Below, piece after piece: positions 16,615-28,694 of a DNA stretch of 64,000 nucleotides; position 1 is the first letter of the stretch; each line of letters starts with the position of its first letter. Under the pieces are notes generated by a model, which saw only the letters and a program-made list of their open reading frames with translations, ran no database searches and was not told the origin of the DNA. The stretch comes from an uncultured Dialister sp. (GTDB taxonomy: Bacteria > Bacillota > Negativicutes > Veillonellales > Dialisteraceae), in assembly GCA_900541485.1 (NCBI GenBank), contig UQJW01000003.1:62001-126000 (forward strand), in the 5' to 3' direction. Both the position numbers and the translations under genes were made by a program.

Positions 16615-16621
16615 AGAACGG

Positions 16622-16652
16622 AAAAGCCTTCCCGGAAAGGGGGGCTTTTTTT
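16622..16652 (+). terminator. Terminator after the CNNM operon
   Basis: AAAAGCC / GGCTTTT outer stem with C/G inner pairs, followed by seven T. Confidence 0.75.
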
Positions 16653-16774
16653 GACGGAAAAATAAAAAAATCTATAAAAAATTTCTTTAGAAAAAAATAA
16701 ACTAAAAGTTTAAAAAGCGGAATATTTTTTGACTGATACGGAAAAAAGTAATATAAATATTCTTTTTTACATGG

Positions 16775-16910
16775 TATAATTACGAGTATTGTGCAGGCGG
16801 AAAAAATCTCCGTCTATGCTATAATTAGGTATATATATTTATGGGGCCGGGGCTGTTTATCAAGAGAACCCCCGTTTTGCCCTGTTATTTTGGGAAAGCG
16901 GGATTTTTTT
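16775..16910 (+). promoter_or_regulatory. Leader with attenuator upstream of the DUF1934-argS-pyrG cluster
   Basis: Two extended -10 boxes (TGGTATAAT with TATAAT at 16775-16780; TGCTATAAT with TATAAT at 16820-16825) precede a G-rich run GGGGCCGGGG (16843-16852). Then comes a strong terminator hairpin: CCCGTTTTGCCC (16871-16882) pairs with GGGAAAGCGGG (16892-16902), one bulged G, followed by seven T. The G-rich run can instead pair with the C-run at 16869-16873, which would free the terminator strand. This is the layout of a transcription attenuator. Confidence 0.6.
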
Positions 16911-17339
16911 GGAAAAGAAGGTTATAATCCGCTGCACATCATCACAGCGGGACGAAACGGGACGGGCAGAAACAATCACATTGGATACGCCCGGCTTTTA
17001 TGGGGAAGCGGAAGATCACCGCTATATTTCCTATGAAGAAACTTCTTTATCCGGCCTGGAGGGGACAACGACGACCATCCGCCTCTTCGGCGACAAAGTG
17101 ACACTTTCCCGGCGGGGCACTTTCGTGCAGGAAACGGAATATATCCCCGGCAAAGAATCGGAGTCGGAGTATATGACACCGGCAGGACCGATGAAAATCC
17201 TGACGACACCCCGTGAAATTTACGATACGGTCAAAGACGGCACAGGGGAAATCAGACTGGTTTATGATATTGAAATGAAAGGGCTTTTTAAGCACTTAAA
17301 TGAAATTGTTATCGAAGTGAGGGAGGAACAGGACGCTTC

Positions 17340-17361
<22 letters not shown>
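16909..17361 (+). CDS. DUF1934 (YwiB-like) beta-barrel protein
   Basis: 150 residues. Alternating strands (VIIRCTSSQRDE, YISYEETSLSGLEGTTTTIRLFGDKVTLSRRG, EIRLVYDIEMKG, NEIVIEVREE) match the DUF1934 lipocalin-like barrel whose gene often precedes argS in Firmicutes. Its function is unknown. The only usable start is a TTG at 16909 lying in the T-run of the terminator; its ribosome site (GGGAAAGCGGG) is the 3' strand of that hairpin, so translation may also depend on the leader fold. It overlaps argS by 22 bases. Confidence 0.75.
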
Positions 17362-20632
<3,271 letters not shown>

Positions 20633-20639
20633 ACCGGTA

Positions 20640-20673
20640 AAAATATCCGCCCCACAAACAGGGCGGATATTTT
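20640..20673 (+). terminator. Terminator after pyrG
   Basis: A perfect 13-bp stem AAAATATCCGCCC / GGGCGGATATTTT with an 8-base loop. Confidence 0.9.
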
Positions 20674-20773
20674 AGCGTGCGGGAAATAAAAAACACGGCA
20701 CGAACGGATCTTCTTTTATCTTTATCAAAGCTGCTATAATAAGGCCAAAGTGTATTTTTTGTGAGGAGAAAAA

Positions 20774-23700
20774 ATGGCAGACGATGTAAGAAAACTGCAA
20801 GACGGGTTGTATGAAAAAGTAATCTCTGAAGAGTTTTCCGAGAAATTAATAGAGGCTCTGGAAGAAAAAAGAATTTGGGTGGAGCGGGAAGAAGTAGATG
20901 CCCATGAAGCTACAAGATATTTATCGGCCTATTTGCAGGAAGTTGTTGCATTGTGTTTGAGGGATATAGCCGATGAGAATGGGGAAGATGTACTTTCCGA
21001 TGAAGTGACGTTCATCAACGGGCTGATTGATCGAATAAAGGAACGCATTCCTGTCGTAGGAGAAGGACATAAGGTAGTTCCTCATGAATTCCTTTTAAAA
21101 TCTTTGGAACATAGAGCCAATAAAATAGAACAAAAGGAATGGGAACGACCGGTCACTTCTTTGACAAACAGTTATCTTTTTACCAATAGCCAAAAGGACA
21201 GTTCTATTGGTTCGGAATTAAAAAAGGAAATCATGTCGGCGGATCGGATTGATTTTTTGGTATCTTTTATCAAATGCTCAGGTCTTAATTTGCTACTCCC
21301 TTTCTTACGTGAATTCACAGATAAAGGAGGAAAATTAAGAGTCATTACAACGACATATATGGGCGCAACGGATCCTAAAGCGATTGAAGCATTGTCATCT
21401 CTTGCCAATACGGAAATTCGTATTTCTTATGATGTCAAGGCGACAAGGCTTCATGCAAAATCCTATATTTTTCATAGAAACAGCGGGTATTCGACGGTCT
21501 ATGTGGGGTCATCAAATTTATCCCATGCTGCGATTGCAGACGGGCTTGAATGGAATATGAAGGTGACGGCAAAAGATATGCCGCGCATCATGGAAAAAAT
21601 AAACGCGACTTTCGAAATCTACTGGAATGCAGAGGAGTTTGAGAAATTTCATCCAAATGATGTATCCCGCCTGCAGGAAGAAATCGATCGTCAAAGAGGA
21701 CGCGGTCAGGATGACAAAAAGGTTACCTATTTGTTTGATATACGCCCTTATCCGTACCAGCAAATTATTTTAGATGCACTGGAAACGGAAAGGAAACAAA
21801 AAGGGTATTGGCAAAATTTAGTGGTAGCAGCGACGGGAACGGGAAAAACAGCAATTGCTGCCTTTGATTATCGTCGTTTTGCGAGGGAACGACTGCCTAA
21901 ACCGACAAAGCTCTTATTCGTTGCCCATCGAGAAGAAATATTAAAACAAAGTCAGGCCTGCTTCAGACAGGTGATGAAGAATGCCGATTTTGGAGAATTA
22001 GCGGTTGGCGGTTCTTCCTTTGACAGAACAGAACATCTTTTCATGTCGATACAGACATTAAACAACCAACGGCTCTGGGAAAAAATGGATCCGAATTACT
22101 ATGACATGATTGTTGTCGATGAATTCCACCATGCTGCTGCAAAATCCTATCAAAAACTGCTTGAGCACTTTAAACCGGCTGTTCTTTTGGGACTTACGGC
22201 AACGCCGGAACGTATGGACGGGAAATCTGTTCTGACTTACTTTAAGGATCGTATCTCTGCAGAAATACGCCTGCCTGATGCAATCGAAAGACGACTTCTG
22301 TGTCCGTTTCATTATTTTGGGGTGGCCGATTCAATCAGTCTGAAAGATGTAACTTGGAAAGCAGGCCACTATGATACCGAAGAATTAACCAATTTATATA
22401 CTTTGGAATCCTATGGCGCGAATAAACGGGCAGATATTATCTTAGATGCCGTAGAGCGCTATACTGCTGATATGCGAGATGTAAAGGGATTGGGATTCTG
22501 TGTGTCTCAACGGCATGCCGCCTTTATGGCGGACTATATGAACAGCAGGAATATCCCGTCCATGGCGCTTGATGCGAATTCTCCCAAAGAAGACAGAGAT
22601 ATGGCAAAGCACCGACTGGAAACAGGAAAACTGACGTTTCTTTTTACGGTAGATCTGTTTAATGAAGGCGTTGATATTTCTGCCGTAAACACCGTGCTTT
22701 TCCTTCGTCCGACCAACAGCATGACTGTATTTATCCAACAGCTCGGACGAGGTTTGCGCCTGCATAAAGATAAAGATTGTCTTACCGTTCTTGATTTTGT
22801 GGCACAGGCTAATAAGAAATATAATTTTACCGATCGGTTTACTGCCATGCTCGGAAAATCAGATGTTTCAATAAAAAAAGAAATAGAAATGGCTTTTCCT
22901 CATGTTCCTAAAGGCTGTTCCATTCAGTTGGAAAAAGTAGCACAAGAAAATATATTAGAGAATATAAGGCAACAACTGAGTCGCTATGATTATTATAAAG
23001 AGTGTCTTAAAGACTTATGGGCTATATCGGGAGAAGTTCCGACGATTGCTGAATTTCTGAAAGCTGCGCATGTACAGCCTCCCGTTTTTTATAATGGAAA
23101 ACGAACGTATGCCAGACTTTGTGCCGATGCGGGAATTATACCGTCTTTTGAGGAAACAGAAGAAGAAATCATTTTACAAAGGGCGATTCCCCGTATGTTA
23201 TCCATTGATTCCGTGGACTGGATTTCTTTTTTAGAACGACTTTTCAATAATGATCGGTTACAAACAGAACCCATGACAACCATAGAAAAGAAATATCTTC
23301 GCATGTGGCAATGGACGGTATGGGGGAAAGATTTTCAAGAGGCGGAAATGAAAACACCGACAGAGGCGATTTCTCGATTCAAAAAAATAAAGGGCTTTCA
23401 AAAAGAGCTGACAGATTTACTTCGCTGGCAAAAAGACCGAGTCGAAATTATTTCACAAAAAGTAAAGGTTCCCTATGTATGCCCTTTAGATGTGTATTGT
23501 AATTATTCAAGAGATCAGATTTTTGCGGGATTAGGCTTCGAAAAGCCCAGCAGTATTCGAGAAGGCGTAAAATTTCTTGATAAAAAGAACAGTGATGTGA
23601 CAAAAGAAACAGATGTATTTTTGGTAACTCTCAATAAATCAGAGAAGGAATTTTCCGATACGACTTTGTATGAAGATTATTCTATCAATAAAGAGCTGTT

Positions 23701-23965
23701 TCATTGGCAATCACAGAGTACGACTTCTGATACGTCTAAAACAGGAATCAGATATAGAAAACAAAATGAAACGGGAGGAATAGTACTTCTCTTTGTCAGA
23801 AAAAGTAAAAAAGATGCCTTTGGAAAATCGCTGCCCTACACATTTTTGGGGACTGCCCATTTTATGAGCTATGAAGGATCACAGCCGATGTCAATTATTT
23901 ACAAGCTTGATCACCCCATTCCTGCAAAATATATCCAAACGACAGATACGGCAGGCGTATTATAA
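20774..23965 (+). CDS. PLD-type nuclease / SF2 helicase / DUF3427 protein
   Basis: 1063 residues. An N-terminal phospholipase-D-like nuclease domain has one HKD half-site (LHAKSYIF ... GSSNLSHAA, about residues 225-250). A type III restriction-like superfamily 2 helicase follows: Walker A AATGTGKTA (about 352), DEFHHA (about 448), FLRPTNSMTVFIQQLGRGLRLH (motif VI). The C-terminus (HWQSQSTTSDTSKTG, GTAHFMSYEGSQPMSI) is the DUF3427 module. The family is widespread and often considered a DNA-repair or defence protein, but its substrate is not established. It is a single-gene unit with its own TATAAT (TGCTATAAT upstream) and somewhat lower GC than its neighbours. Confidence 0.85.
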   Translation: MADDVRKLQDGLYEKVISEEFSEKLIEALEEKRIWVEREEVDAHEATRYLSAYLQEVVALCLRDIADENGEDVLSDEVTFINGLIDRIKERIPVVGEGHKVVPHEFLLKSLEHRANKIEQKEWERPVTSLTNSYLFTNSQKDSSIGSELKKEIMSADRIDFLVSFIKCSGLNLLLPFLREFTDKGGKLRVITTTYMGATDPKAIEALSSLANTEIRISYDVKATRLHAKSYIFHRNSGYSTVYVGSSNLSHAAIADGLEWNMKVTAKDMPRIMEKINATFEIYWNAEEFEKFHPNDVSRLQEEIDRQRGRGQDDKKVTYLFDIRPYPYQQIILDALETERKQKGYWQNLVVAATGTGKTAIAAFDYRRFARERLPKPTKLLFVAHREEILKQSQACFRQVMKNADFGELAVGGSSFDRTEHLFMSIQTLNNQRLWEKMDPNYYDMIVVDEFHHAAAKSYQKLLEHFKPAVLLGLTATPERMDGKSVLTYFKDRISAEIRLPDAIERRLLCPFHYFGVADSISLKDVTWKAGHYDTEELTNLYTLESYGANKRADIILDAVERYTADMRDVKGLGFCVSQRHAAFMADYMNSRNIPSMALDANSPKEDRDMAKHRLETGKLTFLFTVDLFNEGVDISAVNTVLFLRPTNSMTVFIQQLGRGLRLHKDKDCLTVLDFVAQANKKYNFTDRFTAMLGKSDVSIKKEIEMAFPHVPKGCSIQLEKVAQENILENIRQQLSRYDYYKECLKDLWAISGEVPTIAEFLKAAHVQPPVFYNGKRTYARLCADAGIIPSFEETEEEIILQRAIPRMLSIDSVDWISFLERLFNNDRLQTEPMTTIEKKYLRMWQWTVWGKDFQEAEMKTPTEAISRFKKIKGFQKELTDLLRWQKDRVEIISQKVKVPYVCPLDVYCNYSRDQIFAGLGFEKPSSIREGVKFLDKKNSDVTKETDVFLVTLNKSEKEFSDTTLYEDYSINKELFHWQSQSTTSDTSKTGIRYRKQNETGGIVLLFVRKSKKDAFGKSLPYTFLGTAHFMSYEGSQPMSIIYKLDHPIPAKYIQTTDTAGVL

Positions 23966-23996
23966 AAGTAGAAATGGCACGAATATAACAGCACGC

Positions 23997-24037
23997 AAAA
24001 AGCACGGTACCGTAATGGAAACCGTGCTTTTTTATTT
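23997..24037. terminator. Bidirectional terminator between the PLD-helicase gene and proA
   Basis: AAAAAGCACGGT / ACCGTGCTTTTT stem, 12 bp, with T-rich tails on both strands. Confidence 0.85.
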
Positions 24038-25327
24038 TTATTCTTCCGGCGGGATATCTTTGAAGTGGAAGGATTTTTTTCCTTCCGCATAGTCGCCTGC
24101 GGTGTGTCCGTCTCCGGAGAGTTTGTATTTGTAGGACATGAGCCCTTCCAGACCTACGGGACCGCGGGCGTGGAGTTTGCTTGTGGAAATGCCTACTTCC
24201 GCACCGAAGCCGTAGCGGAATCCGTCGGCAAAGCGGGTGGATGCATTTCTGTAGACTCCGGCGGAATCGACGAGGGCCATGAAAGTTTGTGCCGCTGTAT
24301 CGTCTTCCGTAAGTATGCTGTCCGTGTGGTGGGAGCCGTAACGGTTAATGTGGCGGACGGCTTCTTCTGTGCTGCCGACGAGTTTTATAGCGAGAATCAG
24401 GTCGGTATATTCTTTGTGGAAATCATCGTCGGAAATGACTTCGACAGGTATAATCCGGGCGACTTCTTCCGTTCCCTTGAGGGTCACCTTTTTTTCGGCA
24501 AGAGCGGCGGCCAGCGGGGGAAGGAATTCTCCGGCAATATCTCTGTGAACGAGGAGTGTTTCCACGGCGTTGCAGGCTGCAGGGTACTGTGTTTTTGCAT
24601 CAATAATAACGGGAATGGCTTTTTCCTTGTTACATGCTTTATCGGCGTAGATATGGCAGATGCCTTCCGCATGGCCCATGACGGGGATTTTCGTGTGGTC
24701 CATGATGTAGCGCACAAATTCGTTGGAGCCCCGGGGAATGAGCAGGTCGACGAGTCCGTCGCATTGGAGTAATTCATCTATTTCACTGTGCTGTTCCGCC
24801 TGGAGCCATGCTTTTTCGGGAAGTCCGGCGGAAACGGCGGCTTCATGAATGAGGGAAAAGAGAATGCGGTTTGTTTCTTTTGTTTCTTTTCCGCCTTTCA
24901 AAATGGCGCAATTGGCACTTTTGATGCACAGGGCAGAAATCTGGACGAGCGCATCGGGACGGGCTTCAAATATGATTCCGATGACACCGATGGGACAGGT
25001 GACACGGTAGAGTTTCAGGTGCGCATCGAGTTCTCTTGCCAGTGTGATATGTCCGACCGGATCGGGAAGGCGGATCAGCTGTTCCAAGCCGCTTACGAGG
25101 GACTCTATTTTTTCTTCGTCGAAGAGTAGACGTTTCATGACGGCAGGGGCGATATGGTCGCGGCGGGCCGCTTCCCTGTCTTTGCAGTTGGCCTCAAAAA
25201 TTTCTTCTTTGCGCGATTTAAGGGTTTCTATGATACGGCGGAGCGCTTCGTTTCTTATTTCCTCTTTTGATGAGGCGAGAAGCGGTGACGTTTCTTTCAT
25301 TTGGGTGACTTCATTCCGTATAGACAT
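24038..25327 (-). CDS. proA: Gamma-glutamyl phosphate reductase
   Basis: 429 residues. Aldehyde-dehydrogenase fold with the catalytic Cys in AKTQYPAACNAVETLL and the nucleotide site around IGIIFEARPDALVQ. It reduces gamma-glutamyl phosphate to glutamate semialdehyde for proline. The start MSIRNEVTQMKE at 25327 follows AAAGGAG; a further upstream ATG in frame precedes that site. proB is not adjacent, which is unusual because the two are mostly an operon. Confidence 0.95.
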   Translation of the reverse strand: MSIRNEVTQMKETSPLLASSKEEIRNEALRRIIETLKSRKEEIFEANCKDREAARRDHIAPAVMKRLLFDEEKIESLVSGLEQLIRLPDPVGHITLARELDAHLKLYRVTCPIGVIGIIFEARPDALVQISALCIKSANCAILKGGKETKETNRILFSLIHEAAVSAGLPEKAWLQAEQHSEIDELLQCDGLVDLLIPRGSNEFVRYIMDHTKIPVMGHAEGICHIYADKACNKEKAIPVIIDAKTQYPAACNAVETLLVHRDIAGEFLPPLAAALAEKKVTLKGTEEVARIIPVEVISDDDFHKEYTDLILAIKLVGSTEEAVRHINRYGSHHTDSILTEDDTAAQTFMALVDSAGVYRNASTRFADGFRYGFGAEVGISTSKLHARGPVGLEGLMSYKYKLSGDGHTAGDYAEGKKSFHFKDIPPEE

Positions 25328-25456
25328 GGTATCTCCTTTCGGTTTCATTATTTACTATGATAATTGTCTTTTCCGAGGGGGTCAAGAAATTGTATTCCCG
25401 TTTTATTTTCCTTATAATAACAGTATCATTTCACGCGGAAGGAGCAGGGGGATATT

Positions 25457-26338
25457 TTGGATAAATTGCGGATGAAAGGATTCGTTCTTGCCGCGGCAGG
25501 TTCTGTTTTGTGGGCAACTTCGGGAATTGCGGGGCAATATCTTTTGGGGTATGCCCGGGTGTCTCCGGAATGGTTGACGCTTTGCCGGTTATTTCTGGCA
25601 GGATTGCTGCTGCTCTTTTATGATGCCCTGACTCACAAAGGCGATATTTTTTCTATCTGGAAGAATACAAAGGACGGCATCGAGCTTTTTTTATTCGGTG
25701 CTTTAGGTATGCTTTTTACCCAGTACGGCTATTTCGTGGCGATTAAGTACAGCAATGCCGCGACGGCGACGGTGTTGGAATATCTGATGCCGATTCTTAT
25801 CGTGGCGTGGTATTGTCTGAAATATAGGCGCCTGCCTTATAAAAAAGAATTATTTTGTTCTCTTTTTGCTGTGGCAGGAACGGCACTGATTGCCACGCAC
25901 GGAAATTTCCAAAGTCTTGCGATTTCCCCGAAAGCTCTTTTTTGGGGACTTTTGGCGGCACTGGCCTGTGCCTTTTATACGGTGGAACCGAAACGGATTA
26001 TACAGAAATGGCGGGCCACTCTTGTGATAGGCTGGGGCATGCTCGTGGCAAGTATCATGATAGCGCCGGTCACGTTTTTCGTGCCTGTGACGGGAAATTT
26101 GGGATGGGAAACGGCGGCGGCTTTTCTCTATGTCGTCATTTTCGGCACGGTCCTGTCTTTTTCCATGTATCTGGGAAGTGTGAAATACATCAATCCCGGG
26201 GAGACAAGTATCATCGCCGCTTTGGAGCCGCTTGCGTCCATTCTGTTCTCGGTGGTCATTTTCAACATGACTTTCGGCTTTTTCGAGCTTGCGGGCATGC
26301 TCTTTATCATCGTGGCGGTTATGGTTGTCACCAAGTGA
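25457..26338 (+). CDS. DMT-superfamily (EamA) transporter
   Basis: 293 residues with ten predicted membrane helices in two EamA repeats; the second repeat ends YINPGETSIIAALEPLASILFSVVIF, the usual signature. Such proteins export amino acids or other metabolites; the substrate is not readable. The start is a TTG at 25457 after AGGAGCAGGGGG; the ATG five codons on is the alternative. A TTGTAT / TATAAT promoter lies directly upstream. Confidence 0.85.
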   Translation: MDKLRMKGFVLAAAGSVLWATSGIAGQYLLGYARVSPEWLTLCRLFLAGLLLLFYDALTHKGDIFSIWKNTKDGIELFLFGALGMLFTQYGYFVAIKYSNAATATVLEYLMPILIVAWYCLKYRRLPYKKELFCSLFAVAGTALIATHGNFQSLAISPKALFWGLLAALACAFYTVEPKRIIQKWRATLVIGWGMLVASIMIAPVTFFVPVTGNLGWETAAAFLYVVIFGTVLSFSMYLGSVKYINPGETSIIAALEPLASILFSVVIFNMTFGFFELAGMLFIIVAVMVVTK

Positions 26339-26423
26339 AATTTGAATCATGAAAAAGAAATAAAGCGGGCAGATTTTTCTGCTCACTTTTTTATTGCGTT
26401 AATCAGACAGAAAAACCTCTCAT

Positions 26424-26520
26424 TTCAGTCGTTGCGTGTCTGCTCCAACTTGCCCCTTCCGACGGCTCCGCCGCCACCTTCCCCGTGTCCGGGGACGGCT
26501 TTCGATTTGCATTTTATCGT
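26424..26520 (+). repeat. MITE-like repeat, right module only (copy A1)
   Basis: Carries the right-hand module of the repeat family: CTTGCCCCTTCCG, a small hairpin (CGGC-TCC-GCCG), ACCTTCCCCG, loop, CGGGGACGGCTT. The left module is missing. The loop of the last hairpin differs (TGTC here, ACAAG elsewhere) while its stem is conserved. Confidence 0.75.
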
Positions 26521-26550
26521 TTTATGGTAACAATCGAGTAATACATTTTA

Positions 26551-26911
26551 AAAACTATGAATTCTTTTTTCCTTAGTGGTTCGCTTCCCCCGAATGCGGA
26601 GGGAAGTGCCGAGCCTTGCGAGGCGAAAGGGGCAAGTGTGAGTACACATGGCAGAACATTTAAATCTTGCAACCTTTGCCAGATTCTTCACTATGAGGCA
26701 ATTTCTTTTTATTACATTACAGTCATAGCGGTTTTTACAACCGTTCAAGAATGACAGGCAAGCAGTTAATACTGTTCTGTAAGAAACGTTTCTTTCGTTT
26801 CTGCTCATACTTGCCCCTTCCGTCAACCTGTCGGTTGACACCTTCCCCGACAAGCGGGGACGGCTTTTTATGTGCGTCATTTCGGTATTTTTTATTTTCA
26901 CTTATATAAAA
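26551..26911 (+). repeat. MITE-like repeat, full-length copy (A2)
   Basis: Left module from AAAACTATGAATTC through CTTCCCCCGAA-GGAGGGAAG to GGGGCAAG; an interior of about 150 bases with a TACAGTCATAGCGG segment; right module CTTGCCCCTTCCGTCAACC-TGTC-GGTTGAC through CGGGGACGGCTT. The left end GGGGCAAG and the right start CTTGCCCC are complementary, and the left module is a diverged inverted copy of the right, so the element can fold as one large cruciform. A long open frame on its minus strand is judged an artefact. Confidence 0.8.
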
Positions 26912-27003
26912 ATGAGGATTTTTCTTTATTTTTTCTTGTAGGCGAGGGGGATTTTTCCGATGTGAAAAAAATTTATTTTACATAAAAAATTTATGATTAG
27001 TTC

Positions 27004-27180
27004 TTAACAAGAAATATATATAGTGATATAATACTTTCTATACTATCTACGGTATAGAAGTTAAATGCATACAAGCCGGTGTGTTTTATCTAAGAATTAG
27101 ATAGTAGAAATTGACAGCCTGCCAATTTTATGCAGGCAACCCCATACTGAGGTATGGAAAATAAAAAAGGAGGCGTTCCT
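27004..27180 (+). promoter_or_regulatory. brnQ promoter and structured leader
   Basis: TTAACA (27004-27009), 17 bases, TATAAT (27027-27032). The transcript then holds four hairpins: TTCTATAC / GTATAGAA (27036-27059), TATCTAA / TTAGATA (27087-27103), GCCTGC / GCAGGC (27117-27137) and CCATAC-TGAG-GTATGG (27142-27157), just before the AGGAGG site. The loop of the first (ACTATCTA, 27042-27049) is perfectly complementary to TAGATAGT (27098-27105) in the second, so a pseudoknot or an alternative fold is possible. It lacks the T-box consensus and I do not recognise a known riboswitch. Confidence 0.55.
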
Positions 27181-28512
27181 ATGAAAAAATCTAACAATGC
27201 ATTTTTTGCGATAGGGCTGATGTTATTTGCTCTGTTCTTCGGTGCCGGAAACCTGATTTTTCCCGTATTTATGGGTCAGAATTCCGGATTAAATACCATT
27301 CCTGCTACTATCGGATTCCTAATTACCGGCGTGGGACTTCCTCTTTTGGGTGTACTCGCTATTTGTTATTCTGGCGTGAATTTGAGAGAGTTGGCTTCCC
27401 GCATTCATCCTATTTACAGCTTATTCTTTTGTACCGCTCTCTATATGACGATCGGACCGTGTTTTGCGGCTCCCCGTACGGCGACTGTGGCTTATGAAAT
27501 CGCAGTGGCACAGAGTCTTCCGCCTGAAATGAGAACGGTCGGCCTCTATGTGTTTGCTGCCGTGTTCTTCATCATTACCTGGTGGCTTGCTATTTCCCCG
27601 TCAAAAATGGTTGACCGTGTCGGGAAATTTATGACACCTGTACTTTTGCTCTTTTTGTTCCTTTTGATTATCAGTGCGATTGTTTCTCCTATGGGAACCT
27701 GGCAGGCTCCCGCTCCCGCTTATGACACCGGTGTCAAGGCGTTTACCCAGGCCATCGTTGACGGATATAATACGATGGACGGTCTGGCAGCTTTGGTATT
27801 CGGCATTATCGTTGTCGAATCGGTGAAGCTTTACGGAGCCCAAACGAATGAGGAGATTACAAAGAATACACTTCGTTCCGGCTTGGTTTCCACGTTTTTC
27901 ATGGCATTGATTTATGCGGCACTTTGCTATTTGGGTGCCAATTCCGTACCTGTTATCGGTATTCAGGAAAACGGAGCTCCCGTCTTGGTAAAAACGGCTA
28001 TGTATTATTTCGGCGGAGCAGGAAGTGCCATTCTCGGCGTTATCGTTATTTTTGCCTGCCTGACCACCAGTGTCGGTCTCGGCGCGGCTTGTGCGGCTTA
28101 TTTCAATCTGCTTTTCCCGAAGATTTCCGCAAAAGTTTTTGTAACAGTTTATGCGGTGCTTTGTTTCTTTATCGCCCTTTTCGGTTTGACGACAATCATC
28201 AAAAACTCGATTCCCGTTCTGCTTTTACTCTATCCGTTGGCAATTTCTTTAATCATTCTGGCGTTCCTCGATCCCTTTTTCAAAGGACGTCATTGTGTAT
28301 ATGCCTGGGCGACGGGACTTACGGGACTGCCCGCTCTTTGTGACGGTCTTCACGGTTTCGGACTGAAACTCGGACCGGTCGATGATATTCTGGCCGCTCT
28401 TCCGCTTGCGGAATACAGCATGGCATGGGTATCGTTCTTTGTAGCCGGTCTTGTCATCGGTTTCATCTGGATGTCCGTTACGGCCGATAAAAAAGAAGTG
28501 GAAAGCGTTTAA
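27181..28512 (+). CDS. brnQ: Branched-chain amino acid transporter, LIVCS family
   Basis: 443 residues with about twelve membrane helices. The family start is clear: FFAIGLMLFALFFGAGNLIFPVFMG-type motif at residues 6-30. It imports leucine, isoleucine and valine with sodium or protons. The start at 27181 follows AAAAAAGGAGG; an upstream ATG at 27154 in frame lies before this site and inside a leader hairpin. Confidence 0.93.
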   Translation: MKKSNNAFFAIGLMLFALFFGAGNLIFPVFMGQNSGLNTIPATIGFLITGVGLPLLGVLAICYSGVNLRELASRIHPIYSLFFCTALYMTIGPCFAAPRTATVAYEIAVAQSLPPEMRTVGLYVFAAVFFIITWWLAISPSKMVDRVGKFMTPVLLLFLFLLIISAIVSPMGTWQAPAPAYDTGVKAFTQAIVDGYNTMDGLAALVFGIIVVESVKLYGAQTNEEITKNTLRSGLVSTFFMALIYAALCYLGANSVPVIGIQENGAPVLVKTAMYYFGGAGSAILGVIVIFACLTTSVGLGAACAAYFNLLFPKISAKVFVTVYAVLCFFIALFGLTTIIKNSIPVLLLLYPLAISLIILAFLDPFFKGRHCVYAWATGLTGLPALCDGLHGFGLKLGPVDDILAALPLAEYSMAWVSFFVAGLVIGFIWMSVTADKKEVESV

Positions 28513-28529
28513 ATGTAAAACCGTTCATG

Positions 28530-28563
28530 AAAATCCGCCTTTGAGAAAGAGGGCGGATTTTTT
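28530..28563 (+). terminator. Terminator after brnQ
   Basis: AAAATCCGCC / GGCGGATTTT stem followed by T residues. Confidence 0.85.
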
Positions 28564-28694
28564 ATGCTTTGTGAAATATATTTTTGCGTTGTGAAAAGGC
28601 GGAATCCCGATGATTTTCCTTTTTCTTGTTGACATATTTCTCGTGAATAACTATATTAAATAAGGAATACTGTGCGTGAAAGGAGGGGCAGAAG

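Noticed and set aside
26548-26901. A 117-codon open frame on the minus strand over the repeat, with a related 64-codon frame at 47247-47441
   Set aside because: Both lie entirely in the hairpin repeat, lack ribosome sites, and their shared peptide follows from the shared DNA; copies with deletions break the frame. Best read as non-coding repeat.
27036-27157. T-box leader for brnQ
   Set aside because: The AGGGTGG-type antiterminator consensus and a terminator hairpin are absent.
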